From Ophiosphaerella korrae (taxonomy: Eukaryota > Ascomycota > Dothideomycetes > Pleosporales > Phaeosphaeriaceae), in NCBI GenBank assembly GCA_028456385.1, contig JALNQF010000034.1, positions 186,001-250,000 of the forward strand: DNA of 64,000 nucleotides, read 5' to 3'. This document shows, in pieces, positions 1-13,754 of this stretch. The notes under the pieces are model-generated. The model had not been told where the DNA came from, searched no databases, and saw only the letters and a program-made list of their open reading frames with translations. The translations under genes and the position numbers were made by a program. The stretch's first letter is position 1, and each line of letters opens with the position of its first letter.

Positions 1-3000
1 GCCTATAAAATGATATGCTCTATAAACTGTCGCATGCGTCTTTCACAAAAGACTGTGAATTATCACTAGGCTGGTGTTGTGGCGGTGCCTGTCATTGTTG
101 TCGTGATTGTTGCAATGGGTTGTCGTCGGCCCCGCAATCCGAAGCTCAAGGATTCCTGAGCACGCTTCACCACACGTGACCAACCACGACTGGAGGCCTT
201 CGCCACACCATCTGCACTGTTACAAGATGTCAAACACGCGCTAACTCTGAAAGTAGTTATAGCCGTTGTTGCTTCTACCTTGTACCATCAACATTTTGCA
301 CGAGACTGGGTAAATGCGATTGACTTTGCCGTGGTCTAGGCGATGGGCATCCTGACCGAGTCACGTCAGCGCGAGTCCTGAGGCCAGACGCCAATTGTTT
401 GAAACATGTTCAATTGAACGAACCCCTAGGGCAGTTCCTCTAAGGTCGTGGCTTGTTGTTTGACTACTTTGAACTGTGGCAGGACCATAGGGACGAATCT
501 AGGCACCTACATAGGTATTTTCTAATTTTGGCCATGTCTAGCGAAACCATTTCATGTCTGCCTTTACTTGCAAATTATTTGTCCGTACGCTCGCTACACA
601 ATTCATGCGGGCGCATGGCCTTTTCGCTTACTCCGTCTACCTTGAAGACAACTGGCATGCCTCGTCAGCATCTACCCAGGCGCTACTGAAATCACTATAC
701 AAATAGTGGACCTAACTGTGGATATCTCCAGCACAGTTTGCATCTGACACTAAACTCAAAGAACCATCTTGCATCATGCATTTGATTTCAGCTCTCATCC
801 TCTGAGAAAGGTTGAACGGTACTGCCTAAGTTACAGACCACGGCCGTACCGATCTTCTGTCGATCACCCGCACTAATCCGACGTGATATTGATTCACTAG
901 TAGTAATAGATAGCCAACACAAGGATGCTAGGTGGGCACCAATCGAGCCATACTTCCAACTCTCTTAGGCACTCTCCCCACTTGTAAGATCAGCCAAGCA
1001 TTGCCAGTCCCGAACATATTTCCAATATGCGAGAGTGTTCTGTATGTTTTCGTAGATTGTTACTGATATCTACCATCAAATTTCATAGTAAAGAAATGCA
1101 TCAAGTCAACTTTAGTATCGTTTGATAATCAAAAATGTGACAATCGAGGCCTTTCATTATCATGCTATTGCACTACCATTCGCACGTCTATTGGGGCTCA
1201 GTGTGTCGTATCGGCTTATATTATCTAGACTGTATGGTACGATTCGGTCACAGAGAAGCGTGTGCATATGTATTAGCAACTGCAAACACCATGGCAGCTT
1301 CTAGAGCTACCGAAACCGAATTCGGCTCCAGCTCTGGAGTGGTCCTGGCCGCTTGTTTACTTGGGATGCTCGCGCATGTGCAATCTTGCAGCTACTTTGC
1401 ATTATGGTGCGATTTACCCATCCACTCAAACCGGTAGTTGACACCAAGACACCAACCATTGTTCGGGATATCTAGCGTGGATAAGCTTGCGAGCCTTCAC
1501 TCAGTTATCGCAAGCCCTTGCACAAGCAAGGTACATCGATGCATAGAACGATACTGCGAAGCACTAATCGATCCTCCCAACTACCTAGTTCATCTCCAAT
1601 GCATGGCCTGGGATATTCTGCAGTAGCCACTGCGTCAAAGTAGATCTTTCACAGACCCGACGATTGAAAGCTGCGAGCTAATCGCGATGCATGGACATCA
1701 GTGTATCGGCCCGGTCCTCCACCTTGCAGTCGGCTCGCTTTGCCCGGTTGACCACACGATAAGCACGGAGTAGGCTCGCATCGCTCATTCATCATTGCAT
1801 GGCATGTTCAATTACTTGATTAAGATCTTATAGGTTCTCAACAATTGTTCGACTCTAAGGAAACATAGTTAGCTCAAGACCTCCCACCGCGATGTAACGA
1901 CTCATATGCACCAGCGGAAGGCGCCACGCTCAATCGCCTTACCAGTCAGCTAGATTACCAGTGTTCTGTAATTGTCACGAGACTAAACCACGACATTTGC
2001 GTCATATATAAGAACCAACCTTTACGATTATTTGATACGATTTGTAATTAGCCATCCGTAGCCATCCGCAGCCATCCGAACGCATTTAGACAACCACTGC
2101 AGGTTGTCTCTAAATATCTTACGCCACTCATCGACCCTTGCAATCCGTATGGCTCCTCTCGCCAAATGACGGGAACGATAGCGGCTAAAAGGATCGACTG
2201 CGGCCTGTTTGGCGCCAGATCTGAAACAATGGCTTGGCAGACCGTGTCCAGACACTAGCACGACTATGGTTACCCGTGCCGCGACGAAAGGTAAGCGCAT
2301 GGAACGTACCCTATTGGAAAACGCTTATTTGTTTATCGTTTCGTTTCATGCTTATTTTGAAGTGTTGGCTGACTGTTCAGGACACCTCAATCCAATTTGA
2401 CCTCGCGACGTGGAGTGTCTGAGCGCCATTGGAAATCTTTTCAGGGGCGGTGTTGCTGCCTCAACTGTACTCCACTTTGATCAAGAGGCCAGTTTCGAGA
2501 ATGTAAGGGAAGGCTTGATACCACAGCCAGTGGCTTGTGAGTGTTCCAGTTCAGAGGTAATCTCTGGATTGATGACGTGGACGATACCTGTGTGCACTAT
2601 GGGACGGTACGCGAGTGAGTTGGAAAGGAATCGCGCAACCGTTCTGCACAAGTTAAATATCTAGACCAGCATATTACAATATATGGCCACTGTAAAATCC
2701 CTCAAGGAAACTATATCAGTTGCTTGTGATGAAGTTACTTCCAGGCAGCAACATAAACTATGCAGGAATGTGTCCCCGTCCCTATTTGGTCGCTTGAAAG
2801 TCTGTTCCATTCACTACACTTTGAAGTCTGAGGCTTTGTGGATGATAGAATTATATGTAGGTATATACCACACGATAACAGGTTACAATGGTGAAAATGG
2901 TACGTGATCCGTTCTCTGACTTGACATGTCTTCCAAGTCAAAGTTTGGAGACCCACGGAGTCCGGTGATGACCCATACACTTGGGTAATACGCTATCAGT

Positions 3001-6000
3001 CAACATCAATCTTGGAAATGGTACCATTCGAGTGGATGAGTGAGACCCATGAATGCTTTAGAAAGTATCATATCTTACGACTATGGCGCTAAGGCCGATA
3101 TCATAAAGCATCCCTGAAATCGTCAATGCACAATAAAGTATGAACTTTCAAATGAGCTAGATAGCGGATACCTAACTTGCAGTATCAAGTATTGAATTTC
3201 GGCGCATATCTAATACGACACTGCTACAGTGCAACATTATCGTAGAAGCTAAGAGTGATGACGACACGGTAAGGCACGTTCACCGCTGCTTCCATCCCGT
3301 TATGAGGTTTATCTGTATGTAGTCAATAGGCTGTAACACCTCGGGTCACTGTTACAACTAACGCAGAGATCTAGGAATTTTGAGACATTATCGTACCGTG
3401 GCGACCCTGCATCAAGCGGCTCTCATCTGATCCATACGATCTTGTATGACACACGCAGAATTCCTTGCGCATACTAAAAAATATGTCCGAGTTCCTGCTT
3501 GTGGAAGAGTATCCCGGAAGTTCAAGACACGTGAACCCTATGTGCGACTCTATGCCACGCGCAGTGACACCAAACCACGTTCAATTGATGCATCAATCTC
3601 GTGGTGCATATCTAGCCTGTGACGCAGCTTCGTTGCGGTAGTTTCACGAGTGTGACAATAAATTCTGATAGCAGGATGCCTCCAAGGTCTCTACCGTGCC
3701 GACGATTCTGTTCGTTGGCATTTCCATGGGCGGATGCAGGGACTTTTTCATCGGCATGTAGCATAGGCCCCCTCCCTCTCACAGATGATCTGCAAGTACA
3801 CTTACTTGAGGTTCCTGAGTTTGACATAGCGATTGCGATTTGGCTATATTGTTGCCTCCGAGCGTGGACCCGGGCAATGGCACCGGGACGTGGACGAAAG
3901 TGTAGGCCAATTTGTGCAAGCGGCGGCTCAACAGTGCTGCAGTACTCTTACAGCATTTTCATGGCCCAATGGTACGTTATGGTCTTGGACATCGTGTTCG
4001 TGTTCCTCGCGTGACAATAGTACTTCGCCGATGACAAAATCAAGCAAGGATTCATGCCGTTCGCTAAAATCGTTCACATCTGCATTCACCACGCTGCACC
4101 CTGTAGAACAGCATATCGACATGTAAGGTTGACATCCATAGTGTCTGCAAGGCTTGCAAGCGGCTGTTGTCCCCGTATTACAGCAACATGGAAGCCTTTG
4201 TAAACTTTGTTAGCAATTCTTGTAATATATTTCTTCTATATGTAAGTAAAGCTTGGTATATAACAGAAGAATATATTACAATGTGGGTTATGCCTGCGAA
4301 GGTTGGAAGTGGGTCGTTTCTCTCATCATCGATAGACGGTATGAGTTGCTCCATCTGGTAGCAACAAACACCCTGTAGCAAGTGTAGTGTTATCAGCACA
4401 GGGCAAAAGCGAAGCGCTCATTTCATACACTCAAGTTCATGTCTCAGATGACGGATTCATGGGTGCCTAAGACAGCAACCTCTTTGTCATGCATACCACG
4501 CTTACCTATATAGCTTCAGATGAAGTTAGCGATTACCATGGAAGCAATTGGACATAGACGTCAGAAACGCGATATGATGAATCTCATGCAATTGCAAACT
4601 GTGGCCCGCCCCAGCTAGATGTACGGGCATAAGATGAGTAGTCCACAAGTAGTGAAAACGCGGTATGTTTTCATTTATGGCTGATGGACTTTCCATGCAT
4701 CGGATGTACGATTTCTTTGCTGGTATTATTCAGGTGTTGAGGCCTCGTCTTAGGTGTGCCTACTCACCCCACGCCCCAAATACGTGCATTGAATTGACCT
4801 AGAAGGTGCCTAGAAACGCCACACTTCACCTGAGCACCCGCTGTCAAGAACTTTAGTGGGCGCCCAAAACGGCACGTCGGATCGCCGAGATATAACTGGA
4901 GGAAATGGCGATCAACAAGAAGATGCAGGCTGTCAGTGTAAGCTGATGGTTGGCAGGGTTTCTTTATCCATCTGATGATTCATGACTTGAAACTTTCTGT
5001 GGAGTAATTCCCGGGGTTTGGCTGTCAGTCCTAGGTTACCGGTAAGCGACCGAAAAGACGATTACACTTCGATCTACATCTTATTCTCAATTGGTTCCAG
5101 CTTCCTGGAAAGTCGATGATAAAAAGATCGGATAGTATTTAGCCATACTAGTATAGCATTTCGAGAAGCCTCGTGCTCAATCGGGTGTATCTGTCCTGCG
5201 TTGTACGAGCCACACTCCATGATTATCGCTGCCAAGAGCATCAGCACGGGTGGAGTCCTCTGGGCTGCAGGTAAGCATCAAAGGGTGTTTCACCCGGATG
5301 GACTATCTAGTGGTACAGGATGCGGCCGCTGGCCTTGGTGGCCAACGCATGTACTGGTGCGCCTGTTGTATACAATCAGTGTTGGCTTGCCTTGCTGTGC
5401 GACCACGCCTAAAATATTTCCTCATACACTCTATGCGCTGACGGTACTGATACCTCCGTTGATGACGAAATTCATGACAAAACACATCACAAACTTCTTG
5501 CTTGAAGACTTTTTGAGTATGTGCCCCCGCTGCTGATGTATGATGATGTAGATCGATAGCAATGAGGGGACGCAACGTTGAGACGCTAATCCTTGTTTGC
5601 TCTGACTCCATCATCTTAGCCTTAGGCGCTCAGCCACCAATATACACTTACAGTAGCCCTGCATAATTGTCACAGCAAACAGCTACAAAAGCATGATTGT
5701 CCTATCATAGTCGTTTAGGATGAATTTCGTTGCGATCTGCTTGTCCGGAGGGGAACCGAGTATCTCAAGATTTTGTCTGACGACCTTGTGGAGGCCTAAC
5801 TGGCACATTCACACAAAGCATTCTCCGCAGCGGGATCTCTCGGCAGAGGGCTAAAGGCAAGTCTCCGCTCCCGCCCCGCCCAATGGCGGATTGTGTAGGC
5901 TTCTGTTGGCAACAAAGATGAAAGGAAGGCGTTCCCTAGTGGTTTTGCAATAAGAAAACATTGTGCAGCTTGATGTCCTATGCCACTGACTGAAATTGGT

Positions 6001-9000
6001 GTTCTGATGGAGAGGCCATGCTGTAGGATTCCACTAACAGCCTGACCGAAGCACGCTGACGATCTGTGATGGGTTTAATATCGGAAATGTACTCAGGACC
6101 ACATCAGAAATCAACGAATAAAACTTGTTGTTTGTGAGTATTCCAGGATCGGGATACATGGACGCAATGTAACCTTGGTATACGGTGTCCACTACTCTTT
6201 ACCGGTACACCAACGTCTTCCACCACGGTTGAAAACCGCTGCCACCAAGGCTGCGCAACTGATACTAGACGTCATCGTATATGCAAGGATGTAATGTGGC
6301 AGCATCTTCTATGCGAGCGAACCAAATTGTGTAACTGGAACGTCCACGGCATCATGATGCATTCATATTGTGAGACTCATAAGGTGCCGAGGGTTGCAAT
6401 AAGCGTAGGTGCAGTTCAAGAGCAATAATGTGTATCTTGGGCCTTTCGATTGTGTGGGACAAGCTTGCCTTAGCTTATCAAAAACCATCGCTCTCAGGAG
6501 TAGCCCGTGGCCTTCATTAGCTTTTATCTGGCTATTCGCGTCGCGACCCGCTCGTGCGGGGCATGGTGCCGCGACACCAGATAAGGTGAAGTGAGAGTGC
6601 GTACGTTTTTGGCAATAAGCGACCATGACTCTGTGTGTATTCCTGGAGAGTCTTCAGACAACGATACCTGTCAGTGCCGTGGTCAGGAACATGAAACAAT
6701 AGTTCCATGAATGGCGACTGTTTCCTTAAACTTACAACGAATTGGTAAGTTTCGCGAAATCAACTGGCGAGACGATAAACGATAATATCTACCTGAAATT
6801 CTGTAGTCGCTGTTTCACCATAGCCCTAAGCGTGAGATACTGCTGATTCGAACGATCCGGCACAACAACTCAAACGATAATTCAACTACGCGTTGATGGC
6901 GGCAGAGTGTTTTGGAAGCGCTTCGTATCTTTGCACATTTCCAAGCCATGGTGCAGCCACGCGAAACATAACCGGAAGCAAGCTCGGCTGTCGTTCCAAA
7001 CCCTGTTGGGTAATTTGATGCCCTGTTTCTGTAGAGATCGGCAGCTAGCCCAGGCCTAAAGAACGTGGGGTTCCCCGATTCGGTTCTTCGCGGGGAATTT
7101 GGAACGCGTTAGGCTTCCAATTGGAAGACATGGTCATATTGTTGATTGCTGTCTCTGTTTCTATCTAACTGAGTTCCAGGTAGGCTCTGGGTTGTGGCAA
7201 ACGCACAGCTGAAGGTCAAGTAGAGTGCTCTCAATGTTGTTTGCTTCACAAAGAAAAAAGTGGTTGCATCGAACATTACAAGTGCGTTTTCCAAAATATG
7301 GCTTTTTAGCGCTAGCCGCAACAGTTGGAGCATAGCTCGCATCTCTCGGCAGCAGGTGGCTGTGTTTTTTTGAGGTGCACAACAAGTACTGGTGTGTGGC
7401 CGTGATGTGTGGGAAAGGCGAGACAGGTATACGAGAGCAAGCTATACATGGCAGAGATTTCAGCCTGGGACAGCGCCATAATGCACATCCTTATATCAAC
7501 ACGACACTATTTGTTAATGGCGCAGTGATGATAATAGTAATAGCAAGCCGCCGCGTCACGTCCGATAGCAGGAGCGCACGTGACAGCCAAAGGGGGGAAT
7601 TGCGCTAAAAAAGCTTAACACCAACCGGCGCTGATCTTCGCCTGCGATAATAATAGACAATGCAAGCCAACGCCAGCGACGCACTCGGCACACCGTTCAA
7701 AACGCACGTCGAGGAAATGGCTCAGAGGAGTGCGAGATATGACGATGATGCGGTCCATGGAAAGTCAAGTCGAAAAGGGCAATGTCGGCCCAGCTCGGAT
7801 GGTACGCACCAATGTAGCGCTGGCATGGGCTCTGACTCTGGTGGTAGACGATGCAGCGAAAACGACGGCGGTTCTACAAAAGCTGTAGAGAGAAGCGATG
7901 CGTGTCAGAGCGACGGCCACGTCGAAAGGCTGTAAACATAGTCCGCAGTAAGAGGTGCCTTGGGCGGTGCAGGCGAGCAGAGACATCTCCACTCAGATTT
8001 CTCCGCTCGGCAGCTGTCTGCCACCCACGACTCAGCCGCATGGTGCTGACTTTCGGCCGTGCTGTTGGGCATCGTATTGTGGCCAACACAGCCTAGGAGT
8101 GCGATAACAGCGACACGCGGCTCGTATCTATGGCGATTACGAGACGGGAGTAGAGTCGAGGTCTCGTGGTGCGATGTCTAAACTTCTGCATGTCTAGAGC
8201 AAAAGCTGGATGGACAAGCGGCGGGCGTGCCTGATTCGCCGACAAAGTGGTGCAGTAATGTTGTCGTATTGAGGAATATATTACGGCTGCACAGCTCTCT
8301 GCGTATTTTCCAGCCTGGTTCGGTTCGCAGGGTTTAGCGGCTTACGTAGCCTTGGCGTTGTGCTCGCTCGAAGACCTAGCCTCTCCTACCCTCCCTAGGC
8401 GAGACCACCACCAACCCAGGCCGCGGTGCAGATCTCCAAATCTATCCTGGTCGCTTGGAGTCTTATCATCAACGCCACGCAGCGGTCCCCTGGTCGCCCA
8501 AAGCAGCCCATGCGACTAACCGGGTCGGGCTCGACCCACCCAGGGGACTGGCGCGCTGCAGGTAAACTGTGAGGCACTAGCTCTACTGCAGCTGCAGCTG
8601 GGGGGTCGCTCTTCCGTTGCTGGATCTCATTGCTGTCCAGATGCATAATCAGCCCTCCCTGTTGGTCGTGGCATGCCCACCGAACCCACCGAAACTTCTC
8701 ATACGCCTATTCTAGCGTCGAGACTCCTCTCCCCACGCCAATCGCTTTCCACTTGTGCTCGTCTTCTATCCTCCCTTCCGCTCCATCTCACTGGGCTGTC
8801 TGTCGACACCTCTCGTATTACGGTATCTACTCTTGGTCTTGTCTCTCCTGCGATCAGCACTGCCATTGAAGACCGCCCACTGCGGTCAGCTTCACAGCCA
8901 TCTCTACACTTTCTGTTTGTCTTACCCCCAGGCCTGCTACATCTTAGATTCGACAACACAACCCTGCCCGTTTCGCTTTCACCTCCATGACGATATTCCT

Positions 9001-9322
9001 GTCTGCCCTAGCTTGAGCAGCCTAGGTCCAATACCTTACTCAACGTTTGTCCGCTTATAACTGCTTTTGGCCCCGCCTACCTGTCTTGATCAGCTACGTG
9101 CGCTGTTTGCTTCAGCCACCCTTCTAATCGCTGCTGTCTTCGCCCCCCCTCCCCCGCGTTCTTAACACTCGAGTATTACCACAGTCTATAACGCCCTAAA
9201 AAAAACATTATCACCTCCCTGCTCTTGGACTTTGTGCAAATTACCACTACTTCAACCCCGCTATCTCACCAGCATCAACTTCTTCTTCGTTCTTCTCGAA
9301 ATAGCCGGCCTTCGCATTCAAA
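1..9322. other. Long gene-free stretch upstream of the CMR1-like gene
   Basis: About 9.3 kb in which I recognise no gene on either strand. Open frames are short (the longest about 130 codons), lack family motifs, and do not join through plausible introns. I looked for a polyketide synthase, the usual third member of the melanin cluster, and found neither an intact gene nor a recognisable remnant. Base composition looks ordinary, not the AT-rich pattern of repeat-induced mutation, and no transposon ends or long repeats were evident by eye. Part may be regulatory DNA or an untranslated leader for the regulator that follows. Confidence 0.6.
8640..9322 (+). promoter_or_regulatory. Pyrimidine-rich leader/promoter of the CMR1-like gene
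   Basis: For roughly 680 bases before the start codon the + strand is strongly enriched in C and T, with long CT runs (for example around 8740-8830 and 9120-9170). This is typical of promoters and 5' untranslated leaders of filamentous fungi. Several short frames could act as upstream ORFs if transcription starts early. No transcription start can be placed from sequence alone. Confidence 0.4.
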
Positions 9323-10877
9323 ATGGTCTTCTGTACGTACTGCGGGCAGTCCTTCACCAGAGATGAGCATCTGGAAAGACACATCCTCACCCGTAAGTTT
9401 TCCTCCAATTTCGTCCCTCCATGTGTCCTATAAAGGGCAGTCTTGAGTAGAAACCATGAATTAATCACCTCCATGGACAGATACCAATGTTAAGCCGTTC
9501 AAATGCTTCACTTGCCATATGAGTTTCGCCCGACGGTAGGATTTCCTTCTCTTTCCCCTCAGTCTCGTTTCTAGTCCAGCCGCAAGAATGCGAGACTGAC
9601 ATGGTACTAGCGATCTTTTGCAACGTCATTACACCGTACACGGCCGCAACCAGAACAATGAAGAAGGTCTCCCACCCCAAGGGATAATACCCAAGTCGGC
9701 TGGACGAACACCCATTGCCTGCAGCAACTGCGCAAAAACCAAGACCAAGTGCGACAAGAAATTTCCTTGTAGTCGGTGTGCCCAAAGGAACCTGAAGTGC
9801 ACCTTGCGTCCGACTCGGCGAGCGTCGAAAGGCATGCACAGGGCTGGCGGACCCTCCGAAGCTGGACCTGGCAGCAGCAGCAGCAGTTCGAGTGACGGGA
9901 GCATTGCGGGGGCCTTGAATGTTTCTCGTGGTAATTCTCCATCGAACGAGGGTCCATCCCAACGAACAAACGGTCCCTCTTCTCCTGGCCACACTCAACA
10001 AATCCAGCAGCAGCTTCCAACCTTACCCCCATCCCAACCGCCATCTCAGTCACCATCCGTGACGCATTCACGGAATACGTCAATTTCACAGCCCGTACAG
10101 CCCATCTCAAATCCAACTCCCGAGGATAAACCCCTCCAGATGCCGCTCCCTCAAACACCCTCATTCTTTGAACAATCTTCCTCGAACATGTTGTCTCAAG
10201 CACCTCCAATGCAACCCGTTCAGACACTCTCAAGTTCAACTCCTGAGCAAAAGCCCCTCCAAATGTCGCTTACTCATACAACTTCATTCTTCGACCATTC
10301 TTCCTCAAATGCAATGTCTCAGGCACCTCCTATGATATCACCAATGGTTACTCCAATGTCTGGTATGAATGAATTCGTCACCTCGACACCCATGTCTGGG
10401 TACGACGATTTCGTTCGAACCGTGCGGGATACATCGGACAATGGATCCAGCCCGCAGTTTATGATGGACACCTGGAACCCAATGGCTATGAATGCCGAAT
10501 ACGATTCAATGCGGATGGACCCCTCGATTATGATGCCGATGGGCATGGACTTGAGCATGGGGCCGCCGTCAGACAACATTCTTGGCATGGTTCCTGAAAT
10601 GTCTCCATCACAAGCTTATGGACCAGTACAGACGCCGATTGCATCCTCGCACATGGATGATTCGTTCACCGATCTTCAAATTGGAAGCTCGGCATCGATG
10701 TTCTATCGTTCGAATTCGAATAGGCACCCATCCATAACTGATCCAAATATGCCTCATCTTGGTGGCATGGTGCCTGCTCAGGATGGCTGCAGCGTGGTTC
10801 GTTGTAGGTGTTGCGACACTGTCCTTCGTTGTAGATGTTGCGACACAATTTTCCGATGGCATCCGCAGCAGACATGA
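9323..10877 (+). CDS. CMR1: CMR1/Pig1-type melanin transcription factor, C-terminally truncated
   Basis: Three exons (9323-9392, 9481-9535, 9611-10877) give 463 residues. Two C2H2 fingers come first (C4, C7, H20, H24; C32, C35, H48, H52), then a Zn2Cys6 cluster (C79, C82, C89, C95, C98, C105). Both introns fall inside the finger region and rebuild it exactly. This combination is diagnostic of CMR1/Pig1, the activator of DHN-melanin genes, and the BRN1 reductase lies downstream on the same strand. The rest is Ser/Pro/Gln/Met-rich, with a 32-residue block present twice (about 211-242 and 252-283). Known family members are near 1000 residues and carry a fungal-specific middle homology region. 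Here the frame stops soon after a Cys-rich tail made of a 9-residue tandem duplication (439-456), and no C-terminal half is visible downstream. It is either a pseudogene or a short DNA-binding form. Confidence 0.85.
10802..10855 (+). repeat. 27-bp tandem duplication at the truncated 3' end of CMR1
   Basis: Two adjacent 27-bp copies differing at a few positions encode RCRCCDTVL and RCRCCDTIF in frame. They lie where the protein departs from a CMR1-like reading and are followed by 7 residues and a stop. The repeat probably marks the breakpoint that removed the C-terminal half. Boundaries are accurate to a few bases. Confidence 0.7.
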
Positions 10878-13754
10878 GAAACCGGCTTGATGCCGAGTGC
10901 CCACATTATTGTTTTCTTTTTTCTTTTCTTCTAAACTCTTAATCATGCTTGAGATAGCACAGCGTGTAAGATGAAGTCCTTTCGCCTCTCGCCTTGGTTG
11001 CCCTTTCCTTTCGCATAGAAATGATCTCGTATGTTTATCGGCATTTGGCGTACATGTGATGGCGGCGTTCAGGGGGAGGAGGATCTCTCCCAACGAAGGG
11101 CTTGTGCCTATGGGTTGTCGAACACGACTGCACAGTCTCTAATGTATAGTACATAAGCGAAAGGATCAATAAGCGCCCATAGAAAGAGCGATGGAATAGC
11201 AAGACGTACTTTATCAAGATAAGAAGTAGGTGGTCATATCCTGGCCGGGGTGGTGTAAGCGGGGATGTATGTGTTCTCTACCGGTTAGTCTACCAATGGT
11301 TGAGGGTTAGGCGACGATCCCCTAGCATCCAGGCATCTGAATTTCATTCCAGCCCTTGTTTTTTTTCATTATTGGTGCGAAATGTAGGTCCCAAAGTATA
11401 GAAAGGGATGATGACGAATCTCTTTCTTGACGGCCAGTATGTAGCTCATTTATGATTCCTTCATCAATCGGAAAAAGTAAAGTGTATCGTGGTGTATCTC
11501 TGTCACAGCATATCATCTTCTTTTTTCCTTTGCTTTGCTTATGATCCGAGGCGAGTGGTGTTGTCTGTAATTGAAGCGATGGCGGGGTTGATTAAGTGAC
11601 TAAAGTGATGATGTTGTATAGTTCCCGCAGTACTTCAGCTATACACGCTAGGGCATGATTCGGTCTTGTTGGGCTTGTGTATACCATTTCCAAGGTTCTG
11701 GCAACACCGATGGTCCAGACCTATGTGGGGAAGAGAATGATGAAGGGGCAAGGAGGAGTCTAATTCCATCTGTTCGTTTGCTTCATGCCGGTATAAGGAG
11801 AGGCCTGTATGGGTATTTAGGATCATACTTCTGAAAGTTTGAAGGAAAACTACCTCAGAAGCATCAGGGTGGGACGGGGGACGTACTTGGTTTCGTTTCG
11901 CGGGATATATTTCGACACGTTCTTCCTCAGGCGGCAAGTAGGTACTCCGTTATATTATATGGGCCCCGCACTACTCTCTAAGGAATCAAGTATCGTTGAT
12001 TCCTTCCCGCATATACGGGATCCCCAAACCTTCGCCGTATTTCTGGGCAATTCCAGAGTACCAAGCGGGAGGAGGAACAACAACACTGATTTGATGTAGA
12101 CATATGATTAGCGTTAAGCCCAGCGAATACATTGTCCAATATCCGACACGCTATCTACTTACTTTGTAGTCTAAGAGGTCATGGCGGGGTAGTGCACTCT
12201 CTTTTGCTATCACAGTGATGAAAAGAGTAGACCAAGCCAGCAACCCGCAGGCTTGCTGCACCACAAGCTTACGCGTTCCCGTTAGAATTTTATCGCATCA
12301 TGTTGACTGTTGGGGTTGCTTCTGCCAGAAGAACTTGAATGAGCGAGGCGCACTTCACTTCAATGCTGGCGTTGTGGCACAACATAATAACGGTCAACGC
12401 TCCACCTTCCTTAGATAGGCTAAGATTCTAATTTGGGGTGACTGTTTGTTCAAACGGTATTGGCTCGGAAATTGCTAGGGTTGTGAATCCCCGACGTACT
12501 GGCATGGGTCCACTTCCGGACAATGCTATGGCAACCTTCTATACGCGTGATCTCTCTGCGATGGAGACTCGTAACCTTGACGCCATAAACGGTGAATCGG
12601 TATGTATTTTCGCCGTTGGTGCCATTCCCGTTGTGCAAGGGCAGGTCTAAACATGGTTGTGTACTGATCTAGTTCGAATATGCATGATGTAGATCTCCTA
12701 AAATCCGATCAAAGTTCCATGCATCTGATTTTAAAATAGATCGTGACAAGGTGGCCGATTATTGCTTGATGAGTTTCAGGTGGTGCTTTATGTTCGGATG
12801 TATGAGTACTGACTTAGCTATACCTAGATATTGTCTAACAGGTTAGTTCGTTGCGAGGAAATTTGTTGTTATGGAAATGAGGCTTTCAAATTCAAGGCAA
12901 TTAAAGCTGAACTAGCGTTGAGGATGGCTTATTATACTGGAGACACGCGGTCGACTAGGCCAATGAGGTTGGCGATACATAGTGTTTGCCAACCCTTGGC
13001 TTGAGTGAAAGAAAACGGCGTGCACACTTTCCGGTAGGATCGCCTGGTGTCCGTGCGATCGTACCTCATCCTCATCTATTCACGCTGTCTGCTGATACGG
13101 AGAATGCAAGAGGGGAAGAACGGAGCGTTTTGGGAATAGTAATTAGCTGGTGACTTCTTATTTGCATAGTGAGGAGCCGAATATTAATTAGGCCGGAGTA
13201 TGAAATGGAGTGATATACATGCGAATTACTGTTCTGGCAGGAGTATTGGCCGAATATACTTTGCTTCGCGTGGTTGCTAGCCTAAGGCTCTGACACGGCG
13301 TTACTGTTCTTGGCCCCGTATAGCATGATCAGAAAAACTGTTTGTTAAGTTCTATGGTAAACAGTTTTCTTATTTGAACATCTAGCAGCGACAAGTGTGC
13401 GTATGATAACTGTAGTAAGTACATGGTCAAAAGACATCCGGAAATAAATCATTGTTTAGTATCACATCTATCATATCTTAAAGAGCTTCTCGGTGCAGTT
13501 CTCATAGGCCTGGGGGCTTTGGAAGAGAGCATCACTTCAACACGAGGTATCTACTAGCGCTCGTGAGTTATGAGTCCTGCCGGTACCGCCACACCATGTC
13601 GTATTATAGTCACTAGCAAGCACTGCCCATCAGACCAATGGCCCAACATGTATTTGCAGCTAGTTCACGATTGACTTTCGTGTCGCTTTCCGTAATGCTG
13701 ACAAGGCACAGTGCGTCCAGTGAGGCTGGTAGAAGTGCCCCCGCCCGGATACAT

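Noticed and set aside
3619..4014. 131-codon plus-strand frame in the gene desert
   Set aside because: No recognisable motif, overlapping frames on both strands, and no neighbouring exons; consistent with chance in moderately GC-rich DNA.
6841..6865. Possible tRNA T-loop (TTCGAAT on the minus strand)
   Set aside because: The flanking bases do not pair as a T stem, and no acceptor stem or anticodon arm could be drawn.
9465..10239. Long minus-strand frames opposite CMR1
   Set aside because: They are antisense to the zinc-finger and Ser/Gln-rich coding region, with no family pattern or start context.
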